DNA of 64,000 bases from Bacillus sp. B15-48 (lineage in GTDB: Bacteria; Bacillota; Bacilli; Bacillales; Cytobacillaceae). The position numbers and the translations under genes were made by a program. Of this stretch, positions 8,994 through 18,304 are shown in pieces. The notes beneath the pieces are model-generated. The model had not been told where the DNA came from. It did no database searches and saw only the letters and a program-made list of their open reading frames with translations. Within the stretch, counting starts at the first letter, position 1, and each line of letters begins with the position of its first letter. Location of the stretch: contig NZ_WOFU01000002.1 in NCBI RefSeq assembly GCF_016879755.1, positions 434,001-498,000 on the forward strand, given 5' to 3'.

Positions 8994-10472
8994 CTAATTT
9001 TTTACTGGTTGCCTAGCCCGATTTCTTGCATGAACAATGCTTGGACGAATTTTCGCACCTGGTACAGCTTTTCTAATTAAAATATGGAAAAATGCCTTAG
9101 GAGCAAATGGCAAAAACGGCCATAAAAATGGTGTATTTAATGAGCGAATGCTTGCCAAATATATAATCCAGACGGTACAACCGATGACAAATCCTGGAAC
9201 ATGGAAAATTGCTGTGAAAATTAACAGAATGATTCTGCCAATTTTATTTCCCATACTTAACTCATAGCTAGGGGTAGCATACGTTCCAATCGCAGCTAGA
9301 GCTACGTACAGAATGACCTCCGGAACAAATAAACCAACATCAATGGCGATTTGACCAATTAACACGGCTGCTATTAACCCCATTGCTGTAGATAGCGGCG
9401 TTGGTGTATGAATAGCGGCCAATCTTAGAAATTCAATCCCAATATCCGCCAAAAATATTTGCAATAAAATTGGAATATTCGATTCATCATTTGGCCCAAT
9501 AAAAGATAATGCCTCTGGGAGGAGGTCGCCATTCTGTGCAAATAAATACCAAAGTGGCAATAAAACTAAAGACACCGCGACCCCGATAAAGCGAATCCAC
9601 CTTACCATCGTTCCTACACCCGGGGACTGTCTGTATTCCTCAGCATGCTGTAGATGGTGAAAATATGTGGTTGGTGTAATGATTACACTTGGGGATGTAT
9701 CTACATAAACCAATACATGCCCCTCAAGTAAATGTGTGGCCGCAACATCTGCTCTCTCTGTGTATCTAACTAACGGAAATGGATTATATCCTTGCTTTAC
9801 AAGGAACTCCTCTACCGTTTTGTCTGCCATCGTTAAACCATCAATTTCAATCGTTTGTAATTCATCCTTAATGACTTTAACTAAATCCGGATTGGCGACA
9901 TCCTTTATGTAGCCTAATGCGATATCTGTTTTCGAACGTTCACCTACTTGCATGATTTCAAACCGGAGCCGTTCATCTTTAATCCTTCTTCTAGTTAAAG
10001 CAGTATTTACAATAATATTTTCGACAAACCCATCTCTTGAACCACGAACTACTCTTTCTGTATCAGGCTCTTCGGGTTGGCGCCCTGGATAGCTTCTCAC
10101 ATCAACAATAAGAGCGATTTCCTCGCCTTCGACCATGATAGCAATCAAACCAGAAAGCACCTGATCGACGACTTCATCCATCGTTTTTACTTGCTCGACA
10201 GATTGATGAAGAATACGATTTTCTACTATCTCCTGTAATTTTGATGATAATCTCTCATTATCATTAATCGCAACGAGTTCTTTCACAATTTCGATAATAA
10301 ACTGAGTGTCACATAACCCATTTACATAATAAAAGTGTACATCCTTTTTCAGGAGTTTTAGTTTTCTTACACCTAAGTCAAAGCTATCTCCTAAACCGAT
10401 CCGGTCTTTCATATAGGTTTCCACTTCCGTTAATGAGGCCGGAATTGGGAGCATATCCTTTGTTTGATTCAC
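8994..10472 (-). CDS. spoVAF: Spore germination-related protein SpoVAF
   Basis: GerA-family membrane protein homologous to the A subunits of germinant receptors. A soluble N-terminal domain of about 280 residues (with DTERVVRGSRDGFVENI and FLVKQGYNPFPLVRYTERAD) precedes about five to six membrane segments. The start is placed at the GTG 11 bases after AAAGGAG, giving 492 aa; the open frame extends four codons upstream into the binding site. The family is located in the spore inner membrane and is linked to Ca-dipicolinate release during germination. It lies directly after spoVAB; the usual spoVAC-AD-AE genes between them are missing. Confidence 0.92.
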   Translation of the reverse strand: MNQTKDMLPIPASLTEVETYMKDRIGLGDSFDLGVRKLKLLKKDVHFYYVNGLCDTQFIIEIVKELVAINDNERLSSKLQEIVENRILHQSVEQVKTMDEVVDQVLSGLIAIMVEGEEIALIVDVRSYPGRQPEEPDTERVVRGSRDGFVENIIVNTALTRRRIKDERLRFEIMQVGERSKTDIALGYIKDVANPDLVKVIKDELQTIEIDGLTMADKTVEEFLVKQGYNPFPLVRYTERADVAATHLLEGHVLVYVDTSPSVIITPTTYFHHLQHAEEYRQSPGVGTMVRWIRFIGVAVSLVLLPLWYLFAQNGDLLPEALSFIGPNDESNIPILLQIFLADIGIEFLRLAAIHTPTPLSTAMGLIAAVLIGQIAIDVGLFVPEVILYVALAAIGTYATPSYELSMGNKIGRIILLIFTAIFHVPGFVIGCTVWIIYLASIRSLNTPFLWPFLPFAPKAFFHILIRKAVPGAKIRPSIVHARNRARQPVKN

Positions 10473-10516
10473 AAAAACCCACACTCCTTTCGAATCTAGC
10501 GCACCATCATATGCGT

Positions 10517-10939
10517 CTAATGATCAACAAAATATATCCAATGAAATAATGAACCAGCGATCTTCCCGATGACGATGGCCATTATAAGGATGGCAATTTT
10601 ATCATCAATTCGAACTCGTTTTGCAAGAATAGGAAATACATTTAACACCTCCGTTAAGCCGGCCGCCAACATGCCAACAAAAATCCCGCCAGCTAAACCG
10701 ATGGGAATCGTAATAAATGTTGAAAAAGAAAGAACAGGACTTTGAAGACTCCCAATTGTACCTGATACCGCGCCTAAGATGACCGCCCACTCATAAAAAT
10801 GAATGAGGTGCAATGTTTTTGTTAGTTGTGTCAGCCGGGGAATGACCCCAAGTACGACTAAAAATGCTACAAATCCGGCGCCAACAGCTAACCCTCCTGC
10901 TAGACCTATAATCAAGACAAGTAAAAGGTTAATCGTCAT
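10517..10939 (-). CDS. spoVAB: Stage V sporulation protein SpoVAB
   Basis: A 140-aa polytopic membrane protein with about four hydrophobic helices, matching SpoVAB in length and pattern (AGFVAFLVVLGVIPRL, YEWAVILGAVSG). It is part of the forespore machinery for dipicolinic acid uptake and release. Its start overlaps the end of spoVAA by 11 bases, showing coupled translation. The next gene downstream is spoVAF after only about 45 bases. Confidence 0.92.
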   Translation of the reverse strand: MTINLLLVLIIGLAGGLAVGAGFVAFLVVLGVIPRLTQLTKTLHLIHFYEWAVILGAVSGTIGSLQSPVLSFSTFITIPIGLAGGIFVGMLAAGLTEVLNVFPILAKRVRIDDKIAILIMAIVIGKIAGSLFHWIYFVDH

Positions 10940-11549
10940 CTAAACGTTTCACACTTTCCTTATTTTCATGGACAATGACATACTGATCTAGAGATTGCTG
11001 ATAATTGAACATCTCCACCTCTAATGGACTCGGTTCTTCATTTATCTTCTTTTTAAATACATGATTAAAGAAAAGAATCATCCCTAACCCCAACCCAAAT
11101 GAATACGGGATTTGGAAAAGAAGTGGTTTTCTTTCATCCTTTCCTGTAAGGATTGTATAAAGCTGTTGTTGAACAGCCAGCATGCTAACATCTTCATGAA
11201 AGTTCATAATCGTTAGAGCGGAGCCGATAAATAACAAAAACCAAACTAATAAAAAAACCGGCAATGATACAGCTTTTCTCTTTAGCATAACCTCAATAAT
11301 TGTTTGCGGCGGCCCAATTGTCTGTACTTCTATATTTGGGAATGTACCCGATATTAGGCGAATCACGCTCATTACATCGATAATAATAATATTGCGATCT
11401 TTTGGTGAAGTTTTGTGGACAGGGAGCATTGCCAGTTTTCGATAGATCTCATCTTTTGAGATAATTTGTGCAATATCTTTTAACAATAGGGTTTCACCTA
11501 GTTTTGCCTGTACGCGAGTTCGCATGCGTATGTAGATTGTATTATCCAT
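10929..11549 (-). CDS. spoVAA: Stage V sporulation protein SpoVAA
   Basis: A 206-aa protein with a soluble N-terminal domain and two membrane segments. The blocks SALTIMNFHEDVSMLAVQQ and FFNHVFKKKINEEPSPLEVE are characteristic of SpoVAA. The chosen ATG gives MDNTIYIRMRTR, which aligns with the family N-terminus and yields the family length; a GTG six codons upstream with its own GAGG is an alternative. First gene of the spoVA operon, transcribed in the forespore. Part of the dipicolinic-acid channel system. Confidence 0.92.
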   Translation of the reverse strand: MDNTIYIRMRTRVQAKLGETLLLKDIAQIISKDEIYRKLAMLPVHKTSPKDRNIIIIDVMSVIRLISGTFPNIEVQTIGPPQTIIEVMLKRKAVSLPVFLLVWFLLFIGSALTIMNFHEDVSMLAVQQQLYTILTGKDERKPLLFQIPYSFGLGLGMILFFNHVFKKKINEEPSPLEVEMFNYQQSLDQYVIVHENKESVKRLDDD

Positions 11550-11586
11550 CCTGTTCACTTCCAACACATTGTTATCCTCGTATAAG

Positions 11587-11615
11587 TAGTATTCGTAGAT
11601 AGCCTAATTTCATGA
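11587..11615 (-). promoter_or_regulatory. Candidate sigma-G promoter of spoVA
   Basis: Minus-strand TCATG, a 17-base spacer and AATACTA match the sigma-G pattern (GHATR, 17-18, CATXHTA) at all but one position in each box. It lies about 38 bases upstream of the chosen spoVAA start, and spoVA is known to be sigma-G dependent. Confidence 0.5.
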
Positions 11616-11652
11616 AGTCCAAAAAATGGAACACTATTGAACACAGAGATTT

Positions 11653-11697
11653 ATAAAAAAAAGAACCGTATGAATCTCACGGATCCATACGGTTCTT
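11653..11697 (-). terminator. Rho-independent terminator of the spoIIA operon
   Basis: A 12-bp perfect stem (AAGAACCGTATG and its complement) is followed on the minus strand by a run of eight T residues. The stem overlaps the last codons and stop of sigF, so the gene end and terminator are fused. Confidence 0.92.
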
Positions 11698-12435
11698 CAT
11701 CTGTTGCAATATTTTCTTTTCTAAACGGGATACTTGTACTTGGGATATCCCAAGCCTCGCAGCCACCTCAGACTGTGTCTGGTCTTTATAATAACGGAGA
11801 TAGACAATCAATCTCTCACGTTCGTCAAGCTCTCTTATCGCTTCTTTCAAAGCAATCTTATCGAACCATCTTCCCTCTTCACCGTTATCAATTTGATCGA
11901 GAAGAGTAATTGGATCGCCATCATTTTCATATACGGTTTCATGAATGGACGACGGAACACGACTCGCCTCTTGTGCAAGGATAATGTCTTCAGCTGACAA
12001 TTGTAAATGTTCTGCCAGTTCATTTACAGTTGGAATTCTCCCATAATTTTTGGATAGTTCATCCTTTGCTTTTCGTATCTTATTGGCCATTTCCTTCAAA
12101 GATCTACTTACTTTAACCGTACCATCATCCCTAATAAATCGTTGTATTTCCCCGATGATCATTGGAACAGCATACGTTGAAAATTTAACATCATAAGATA
12201 AATCAAATTTATCAACTGATTTAAGGAGACCAATACTCCCTATTTGAAACAGGTCATCTGGTTCATACCCACGATTTAAAAAGCGTTGAACCACCGACCA
12301 GACAAGGCGCATGTTTTTCTGGACAATAAGGTCCCTTGCTTCCTGGTCGCCATCATGACTACGCTTGATCAATTCCTTTACCTCATGGTCCTTCAAATAG
12401 GCTTGACTATTATCGTTTTTCACTTCAACATCCAT
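11677..12435 (-). CDS. sigF: Forespore RNA polymerase sigma factor SigF
   Basis: Sigma-70 family factor of 252 aa that directs the first forespore-specific transcription. Region 2 includes LVWSVVQRFLNRGYEPDDLFQIG (core-binding and -10 recognition), and region 4 ends with the helix-turn-helix SEVAARLGISQVQVSRLEKK. Third gene of the spoIIA operon, 12 bases after spoIIAB, whose product holds it inactive until SpoIIAA is dephosphorylated. Length and sequence closely match B. subtilis SigF. Confidence 0.97.
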   Translation of the reverse strand: MDVEVKNDNSQAYLKDHEVKELIKRSHDGDQEARDLIVQKNMRLVWSVVQRFLNRGYEPDDLFQIGSIGLLKSVDKFDLSYDVKFSTYAVPMIIGEIQRFIRDDGTVKVSRSLKEMANKIRKAKDELSKNYGRIPTVNELAEHLQLSAEDIILAQEASRVPSSIHETVYENDGDPITLLDQIDNGEEGRWFDKIALKEAIRELDERERLIVYLRYYKDQTQSEVAARLGISQVQVSRLEKKILQQMKNRMDP

Positions 12436-12447
12436 AAGCAGGACTCC

Positions 12448-12888
12448 TTAATTGCACAGTGCTTTGCTTTTTAATAAATGCTTTTTCAAACGAATTTCCG
12501 TTCCAAATTTAGGCTCTGAACGAACCTCTACTTCATCCATAAAGTTTTCCATAATCGTGAATCCCATGCCTGACCGTTCTAATTCCGGTTTAGATGTGTA
12601 CAATGGCTGACGAGCCTCTTCAATGTCTTTTATTCCAACACCTTCATCTTTAATCGTTAATTCAACCGTATTGTTTTCAATTGTAACTGAAATATAGACC
12701 TGCCCATCATTCCTTCCTTCGTAGCCGTGAATAATGGAATTCGTAACAGCCTCAGAAACTACCGTTTTAATTTCTGTCAACTCATCCATTGTCGGATCTA
12801 ACTGAGCAATGAATGCTGCAACCGTCACGCGAGCAAACGATTCATTTTGACTTAAAGCACTGAATTGTAGCTTCATCTCATTTTTCAT
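12448..12888 (-). CDS. spoIIAB: Anti-sigma-F factor and kinase SpoIIAB
   Basis: GHKL-fold serine kinase and anti-sigma factor, 146 aa. The N box [18 protein letters not shown] and G1 box DEGVGI are intact, and the [18 protein letters not shown]2 region is present. It binds SigF in the predivisional cell and phosphorylates SpoIIAA. The ATG (giving [18 protein letters not shown]) is preferred over the overlapping upstream TTG because it matches the family N-terminus. It starts within a few bases of the spoIIAA stop. Confidence 0.97.
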   Translation of the reverse strand: MKNEMKLQFSALSQNESFARVTVAAFIAQLDPTMDELTEIKTVVSEAVTNSIIHGYEGRNDGQVYISVTIENNTVELTIKDEGVGIKDIEEARQPLYTSKPELERSGMGFTIMENFMDEVEVRSEPKFGTEIRLKKHLLKSKALCN

Positions 12889-12891
12889 CAA

Positions 12892-13242
12892 TCATGCAGC
12901 CCCCAATCTTTCTAAAGCATATTCCTCTGTCGGCTCTAAGCGAACAATTTTAAATAAGCCCGACATATCGAATAGTCGTTTGATTGGCGGCGAGATTGCA
13001 CATACAATCATTTCTCCATTCAGTTGCTTTATCTGTTTGTATCGCCCTAAAATGACACCTAATCCCGAACTATCCATAAAACTTAAGTTTTCAAGGTTAA
13101 GGACAATATGGCGTACGGTTGGGCTTTCAAGTGCTTTTGTTGCCTGTTTCCGTAATTCCTCTGCCGCATGATGATCCAATTCTCCGCTTAGCCGAATGCA
13201 TAAGACATCATTTTTAATTTCTAAATCAATGCTAAGACTCAC
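12892..13242 (-). CDS. spoIIAA: Anti-anti-sigma factor SpoIIAA
   Basis: STAS-domain protein of 116 aa that, when unphosphorylated, releases SigF from SpoIIAB. The phosphorylation site lies in [20 protein letters not shown], with the serine of the DSSG motif conserved. It starts at GTG, 10 bases after GGAGG; a nearer ATG is out of frame and hits a stop after three codons. GTG is also the start used in B. subtilis. First gene of the spoIIA operon, with a sigma-H promoter directly upstream. Confidence 0.96.
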   Translation of the reverse strand: MSLSIDLEIKNDVLCIRLSGELDHHAAEELRKQATKALESPTVRHIVLNLENLSFMDSSGLGVILGRYKQIKQLNGEMIVCAISPPIKRLFDMSGLFKIVRLEPTEEYALERLGAA

Positions 13243-13324
13243 TTGTCCATTGCCTCCTTATTTGTTAGCTAATCGGAAAGTTTATAATTCAATAAATTAT
13301 ACTTTCCTAACTTTATAAGGAGGA

Positions 13325-13351
13325 ATTCGCCACAATGGAGCGATATCCTTC
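13325..13351 (-). promoter_or_regulatory. Sigma-H promoter of spoIIA
   Basis: Minus-strand GAAGGATAT, a 13-base spacer and CGAAT match the sigma-H consensus (RWAGGAWWT and HGAAT) at every position. It lies about 80 bases upstream of the spoIIAA start, the expected place for the sigma-H promoter of spoIIA. Confidence 0.85.
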
Positions 13352-13404
13352 TTTCAGGACAAAACTAGTCTTCATTCGCTAAAACTAGTAATTAGGCTTC
13401 TGTT

Positions 13405-13411
13405 TTCGACA
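13405..13411 (-). promoter_or_regulatory. Spo0A box upstream of spoIIA
   Basis: The 7-base core TGTCGAA occurs on the minus strand about 54 bases upstream of the sigma-H -35 element. spoIIA is a classic target activated by phosphorylated Spo0A at such sites. A weaker match (TTTTGTCC) lies nearer the promoter at about 13359-13366. Confidence 0.65.
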
Positions 13412-13451
13412 CGCATCTATCTTTTTTAATCGTCACCATGACCAAGGATTA

Positions 13452-14630
13452 TTACTCATCAGTGCGTGTAAACATTCCGAATGCACGCTTATAAAGCTGC
13501 CACCAGCTAGCGCTTTCAATCGTTTCATTAGCCACCAATTTTGTTTCCACTAATGATTTCCCATCCTGGACAAGTTTTAACGAACCAACTTCATCCCCTT
13601 TTTGAATAGGAGCCTTTAATCCTTCTTTTAAGGTAATCTTCTCTTCAATTTTCTCGATATTTTCTCCCTTTTTTGTCAACAAAGAAATTCGTTCGGATGT
13701 CACCGCATCCACTGTTTTTTCACTGCCTTTGCTGATTTTTGCCTTTGCTAGTACATGGCCCTTATCAAACATCGGGTGAGATTCATATTGACTAAAGGCA
13801 TAATCGAGCATTTTTGTTACTTGGGCATTTCTTGATTTTGAAGTAGGAGCACCAAAAACAACAGCTACCACTCGCATCCCATCTTTTTCTGCCGTAGCTG
13901 TCAAACAATACTTAGCCTCGTTCGTAAAGCCTGTTTTCAGTCCATCAACACCAGGATAAAATTTAACAAGGCGATTTGTATTAACTAACCAGAATTTTTT
14001 GTCTGAATCTTCCCGCAAATAATCTTCATACTTTCCTGTAAATTTTGTAATCGTTTCATATTTTAAAAGTTCTTTTGCCATAATTGCCATATCATGGGCC
14101 GTACTGTAATGCTCTTCTGTTGGAAGTCCTGTTGAATTTTTGAATAGTGTGTCTTTAAGACCTAATTCTTTTACTTTTTCATTCATTAAACGAACAAATT
14201 CTTCTTCTGAACCTGCTAGTCTTTCTGCCATAGCTACTGAGGCATCATTCGCCGAACCAATGGCAATTCCTCTCAACATTTCTTCTACGGTCATTTCTTC
14301 CCCTTGTTCAAGGAAAATTTGCGAACCACCCATCGAAGCAGCATATTCACTCGTTCTAATTTTTTCATCCATTTTGAGCCTGCCTTCATCTATTGCTTCC
14401 ATGATTAAAAGCATCGTCATAACTTTAGTCATGCTTGCCGGTGGCAGTTTTTCCCCGCTATTTTTGTCATAAAGGACTTTCCCAGTATCCCGTTCAATTA
14501 ATATCGCTGAGCGGGAATCATTCGAAAGATTCACTCCTGTTTCTGTTGCTGTTACACTTGTTGAAAACGTTGAAGCAATTAATACTGAAACGATGATTAG
14601 ACTAAGCATGTATTTGTATTTGCGTCTCAT
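13452..14630 (-). CDS. dacF: D-alanyl-D-alanine carboxypeptidase DacF
   Basis: Low-molecular-weight penicillin-binding protein, 392 aa, exported by an N-terminal signal peptide (RRKYKYMLSLIIVSVLIAST). Active-site motifs: SMTK with the nucleophilic serine, SAN in place of the SGN seen in DacB, and KTG in GVDGLKTGFT. C-terminal PBP5-type beta domain present. The start with AGGAGG at a 9-base spacing is preferred over the ATG two codons upstream. Made in the forespore and involved in cortex cross-linking control. Readthrough into spoIIA is known in B. subtilis and possible here, as no clear terminator separates them. Confidence 0.94.
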   Translation of the reverse strand: MRRKYKYMLSLIIVSVLIASTFSTSVTATETGVNLSNDSRSAILIERDTGKVLYDKNSGEKLPPASMTKVMTMLLIMEAIDEGRLKMDEKIRTSEYAASMGGSQIFLEQGEEMTVEEMLRGIAIGSANDASVAMAERLAGSEEEFVRLMNEKVKELGLKDTLFKNSTGLPTEEHYSTAHDMAIMAKELLKYETITKFTGKYEDYLREDSDKKFWLVNTNRLVKFYPGVDGLKTGFTNEAKYCLTATAEKDGMRVVAVVFGAPTSKSRNAQVTKMLDYAFSQYESHPMFDKGHVLAKAKISKGSEKTVDAVTSERISLLTKKGENIEKIEEKITLKEGLKAPIQKGDEVGSLKLVQDGKSLVETKLVANETIESASWWQLYKRAFGMFTRTDE

Positions 14631-14658
14631 GGCCATAAACCTCCTATCTTATATCGTT

Positions 14659-14687
14659 TATTTTTTCCACTAAAACCATTTTTATAC
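14659..14687 (-). promoter_or_regulatory. Sigma-F promoter of dacF
   Basis: Minus-strand GTATA, a 14-base spacer and GGAAAAAATA fit the sigma-F pattern (GYWTA, about 15, GGNRANANTW) at all defined positions. It lies about 29 bases upstream of the chosen dacF start; dacF is a known forespore gene. Confidence 0.75.
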
Positions 14688-14700
14688 AGATAAAAAACGT

Positions 14701-14732
14701 AAAAAAGAAGTGAAACTTTGTTTCACTTCTTA
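14701..14732 (-). terminator. Rho-independent terminator after pdp
   Basis: A 12-bp stem (AAGAAGTGAAAC with its complement) and a 3-base loop are followed on the minus strand by TTTTTTACG. It closes the deoB-punA-pdp operon. Confidence 0.9.
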
Positions 14733-14763
14733 ATTAGTTAGATTTCTCCTATTATTCCCCTAT

Positions 14764-16068
14764 TTATTCAGTTATTTCTTCATAAATCAATGTTGGCGAA
14801 GGAACTTCAGATTTCGAAAGTTTAATATTTCTATAAAGAATTTCTTTCACTATACTTACATCTTCAAAATTACTGTGAATGGTCAGCAATGGTTCACCTT
14901 TTTTCACTTTATCTCCAATTTTCTTATGTAATATTAAGCCGACAGCTAAATCAATTTCTGATTCTTTCGTTGCCCTTCCTGCTCCTAAAAGCATGGCTGC
15001 AGTGCCAATCTCATCTGCCACTATTTCAGCTAAAAACCCATCCTCTTTTGCTTCTAATGCGATCTGATGTTTTGCTAGAGGTAATAATGTGGGATCATCA
15101 ACGACAGCCGCGTTCCCACCTTGAGAACTGACAAATGTTTTAAAAGTTTCAAGGGCTGACCCATCAGCTATTTTATCTTCAAGCATTAATCGCGCTGCTT
15201 GAAGCGAATTCGCTTTCTTCGCCAATAAAACCATATGACTTCCAAGTGTCAAACATAATTCCGTTAAATCTTCGGGACCTTTTCCTTTAAGTGTATCAAT
15301 CGCTTCTTTTACCTCTAAAGCATTTCCAATAGCAAATCCAAGTGGCTGACTCATATCGGAAATGACAGCCATCGTTTTTCTTCCCACATCATTTCCAATG
15401 CGCACCATTGTTTTTGCAAGTTCACGGGAATCCTCAAGCGTCTTCATAAAAGCCCCGGCTCCGGTTTTCACATCCAAAACGATGGCATCGGCTCCTGCGG
15501 CGATTTTTTTGCTCATAATCGAACTAGCTATTAATGGGATACTGTCAACGGTTGCGTTCACATCTCTAAGTGCATATAATTTTTTATCTGCTGGGGTCAA
15601 GTTTCCACTTTGACCAATAACAGCAATTTTGTTTTGATTCACGAGCTGGATAAATTCATCATTTCCAATTTCAACATGAAATCCATTGATGGCTTCAAGT
15701 TTATCTATTGTCCCACCCGTATGACCGAGTCCTCGGCCTGACATTTTTGCAACCGGAACACCAACGCTAGCAACAAGCGGACCTAAAACCAATGTTGTTG
15801 TATCTCCAACTCCTCCTGTTGAATGCTTATCTACCTTAACGCCTTCGATTTTAGATAAATCTATTTCATCTCCTGATTTCACCATCGCCATCGTTAACTC
15901 CGCACGTTCTTTCTCTGTCATTCCCTGGAAAAAAATGGCCATCGTAAGTGCGCTCATTTGATAATCAGGAATTGAATCACCTGTATATCCATTAATAATA
16001 AAATGAATTTCTTCCGATGAAAGTTCTAAACCATCGCGCTTTTTCTCGATTAAATCAACCATTCTCAT
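14764..16068 (-). CDS. pdp: Pyrimidine-nucleoside phosphorylase
   Basis: Phosphorolysis of uridine, deoxyuridine and thymidine, giving the base and (deoxy)ribose-1-phosphate. The family signature [16 protein letters not shown] is intact, with [17 protein letters not shown] as the phosphate-binding region, and the C-terminal domain is complete at 434 aa. It lies 36 bases after punA. In B. subtilis pdp is in the deoC operon elsewhere; here it follows deoB and punA, so purine and pyrimidine nucleoside salvage are coexpressed. Confidence 0.95.
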   Translation of the reverse strand: MRMVDLIEKKRDGLELSSEEIHFIINGYTGDSIPDYQMSALTMAIFFQGMTEKERAELTMAMVKSGDEIDLSKIEGVKVDKHSTGGVGDTTTLVLGPLVASVGVPVAKMSGRGLGHTGGTIDKLEAINGFHVEIGNDEFIQLVNQNKIAVIGQSGNLTPADKKLYALRDVNATVDSIPLIASSIMSKKIAAGADAIVLDVKTGAGAFMKTLEDSRELAKTMVRIGNDVGRKTMAVISDMSQPLGFAIGNALEVKEAIDTLKGKGPEDLTELCLTLGSHMVLLAKKANSLQAARLMLEDKIADGSALETFKTFVSSQGGNAAVVDDPTLLPLAKHQIALEAKEDGFLAEIVADEIGTAAMLLGAGRATKESEIDLAVGLILHKKIGDKVKKGEPLLTIHSNFEDVSIVKEILYRNIKLSKSEVPSPTLIYEEITE

Positions 16069-16104
16069 TTATAATCACCCCTTAGACACGTATTTTCGCC
16101 TTTT

Positions 16105-16923
16105 TTAGACTCGGCCAATTTCTTTCACAAGCTCTTTTACATACTTCAAAAATATTGACCTGACTTGCTCTGTTGTCTCAATTACTTCTTCATGAGTTAA
16201 AGGCTGATCAAGAATCCCCGCAGCCATATTAGAAATACACGAAATACCCAAGACTTTCATATTTGAATGTCTAGCAACCATGACTTCCGGGACTGTAGAC
16301 ATGCCTACTGCATCACCGCCGAAAAAGCGGGCCATTCGAACTTCTGCTGGAGTTTCATAGGCAGGACCTGAATTCCCAATATAAACTCCTTCTTTCACTT
16401 TGATATTAAGCCGCGCCGCAATATCCTTCGCAAGTTTTCGCAATTCCCTTGAGTATGCTTCACTCATATCTGGAAAACGAGGTCCTATTTCAGAATCATT
16501 CGGCCCAATTAGCGGATTTGTCCCCATATTATTAATATGATCAGAAATTAACATTAAATCTCCTGGTGTAAATTCTTCATTGACTCCACCAGCAGCATTC
16601 GTGACGATTAACGTTTCAATTCCTAATTGTTTCATGACCCTCACTGGAAAGGTTACTTTTTCCATACTATAGCCTTCATAATAATGAAAGCGGCCCTGCA
16701 TCGCAACCACTGTTACTCCATTTAAGGTTCCAAATACTAGCTGACCAGCATGGCCTTCAACTGTGGATACAGGAAAATTAGGAATCTTACGATAAGATAT
16801 TTTTACAGATTCTTCTATTTCATCTGCTAAAACCCCTAAACCTGAACCTAAAATCAATCCGATTTTCGGTTGAGTTGGAAATTTCTCTTTTAAAAATTGC
16901 ACTGCCTCTTTTACTTCACTCAT
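16105..16923 (-). CDS. punA: Purine-nucleoside phosphorylase
   Basis: Trimeric-type purine-nucleoside phosphorylase (272 aa), acting on guanosine and inosine. Visible motifs: GLILGSGLGVLADEI at the N-terminus, STVEGHAGQLVFG, the TNAAGGVN motif, and GGDAVGMSTVPEVMVARH, which is the family signature. It is 18 bases after deoB. Its product, ribose-1-phosphate or deoxyribose-1-phosphate, is the substrate of DeoB, explaining the operon. Confidence 0.95.
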   Translation of the reverse strand: MSEVKEAVQFLKEKFPTQPKIGLILGSGLGVLADEIEESVKISYRKIPNFPVSTVEGHAGQLVFGTLNGVTVVAMQGRFHYYEGYSMEKVTFPVRVMKQLGIETLIVTNAAGGVNEEFTPGDLMLISDHINNMGTNPLIGPNDSEIGPRFPDMSEAYSRELRKLAKDIAARLNIKVKEGVYIGNSGPAYETPAEVRMARFFGGDAVGMSTVPEVMVARHSNMKVLGISCISNMAAGILDQPLTHEEVIETTEQVRSIFLKYVKELVKEIGRV

Positions 16924-16941
16924 TTCAATCTAATCCCCCTC

Positions 16942-18123
16942 TTACTTCAATTCTTTTAAAAAGCTTACCCCGTAACGCGGCATCTTCACTTTGAAATTTT
17001 CTGCAATTGTAGCGCCAATATCGGCAAATGTCTTACGGATTGGAAGCTCTTTTCCTTCCTTTATCCTTTTTGAATACACGAGAAGCGGAACATATTCACG
17101 CGTATGGTCTGTTCCTTCGTGTACTGGGTCATTTCCGTGATCAGCTGTGAGAATAAGAAGATCCTCTTCATGCAATTTTTCTAATACTTCGGTCAATCTT
17201 GAATCATACTCTTCTAGCGCTTTTCCATATCCAATCGGATCACGGCGATGACCATATAAAGCATCAAAATCAACTAAATTTAAAAAGCTGAGTCCAGTAA
17301 AATCCATCGCTAGAGTATCCATTAACTTATCCATTCCATCCATATTCGAGACAGTGCGCAGCGATTCTGTCACTCCTTCACCGTCATAAATATCTGAGAT
17401 TTTACCAATGGCAATCACATCGAGGCCAGAATCCTTTAACTCGTTCATAACCGTTCGCTCAAACGGCTTCAAAGCATAGTCATGACGGTTTGTTGTTCGC
17501 TTAAAATCTCCTATTTCACCTAAAAATGGACGCGCAATTACGCGGCCAACCATGTATTTTTCATCAAGAGTCAGTTCTCGAGCAATTTCACATATTTTAT
17601 ATAGTTCATCGATCGGAACAATTTCTTCATGAGCTGCAATTTGTAATACAGAATCGGCGGATGTATAGACAATTAAATGGCCTGTCTTCAGATGTTCTTC
17701 GCCTAATTCCTCGATAATCTCCGTTCCGCTAGCCGGCTTGTTTCCGATTATTTTTCTTCCAGTTTTCGTCTCCAACTCCGAAATCAATTCATCAGGAAAG
17801 CCGTCAGGAAAAACTTGAAAAGGAGTTTTAATATTTAGCCCCATGATTTCCCAATGTCCGGTCATCGTATCTTTTCCTACTGAAGCCTCTTCCATTTTTG
17901 TATAGAAAGCTAGCGGTGAATTTGCTTTCGGAATTCCCTTTATTTCACGAATATTGCTCAAACCTAATTTTTCCATATTCGGCATGTTCAAGCCATTCAT
18001 TTTTCCCCCAATATGACCGAGTGTATCTGCTCCAGTATCACCAAAATTAGCAGCATCAGGTGCCTCGCCAATTCCTACGGAATCCATCACGATTAAAAAC
18101 ACCCGTTTATATGTATATGCCAT
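16942..18123 (-). CDS. deoB: Phosphopentomutase DeoB
   Basis: Alkaline-phosphatase superfamily mutase that interconverts ribose-1- and ribose-5-phosphate (and the deoxy forms). N-terminal metal site [16 protein letters not shown], the phosphorylated threonine region [14 protein letters not shown], and C-terminal metal ligands in [10 protein letters not shown] and [12 protein letters not shown] are all present. 393 aa is normal. It heads the deoB-punA-pdp operon, with an AGGAGG site before the ATG; xerD precedes it after about 180 bases. Confidence 0.96.
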   Translation of the reverse strand: MAYTYKRVFLIVMDSVGIGEAPDAANFGDTGADTLGHIGGKMNGLNMPNMEKLGLSNIREIKGIPKANSPLAFYTKMEEASVGKDTMTGHWEIMGLNIKTPFQVFPDGFPDELISELETKTGRKIIGNKPASGTEIIEELGEEHLKTGHLIVYTSADSVLQIAAHEEIVPIDELYKICEIARELTLDEKYMVGRVIARPFLGEIGDFKRTTNRHDYALKPFERTVMNELKDSGLDVIAIGKISDIYDGEGVTESLRTVSNMDGMDKLMDTLAMDFTGLSFLNLVDFDALYGHRRDPIGYGKALEEYDSRLTEVLEKLHEEDLLILTADHGNDPVHEGTDHTREYVPLLVYSKRIKEGKELPIRKTFADIGATIAENFKVKMPRYGVSFLKELK

Positions 18124-18249
18124 CGGATCTCCTCCTTAAACTAATTTTAAAAAATCTCATTATAGTCTACCCTAGTTGCCTATTATTAACCTTTCCCCTT
18201 TAATTGCACGAGACCTTACATCTTCATTCTACTAAAATTTCTGCAAAAA

Positions 18250-18285
18250 AAAAGAAAAGCTACCTACAGGGTGCCTTCCTCATCT
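18250..18285 (-). terminator. Weak hairpin with long T tract after xerD
   Basis: A short minus-strand stem (GCACC/GGTAGC with imperfections) is followed by CTTTTC and nine T residues. It could end the xerD transcript, though the stem is weak. Confidence 0.4.
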
Positions 18286-18304
18286 GATGTGTACTATAAA
18301 GCTC

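Noticed and set aside
11637-11997. Plus-strand frames opposite sigF
   Set aside because: They lie over the sigF coding region and its terminator and carry no family features.
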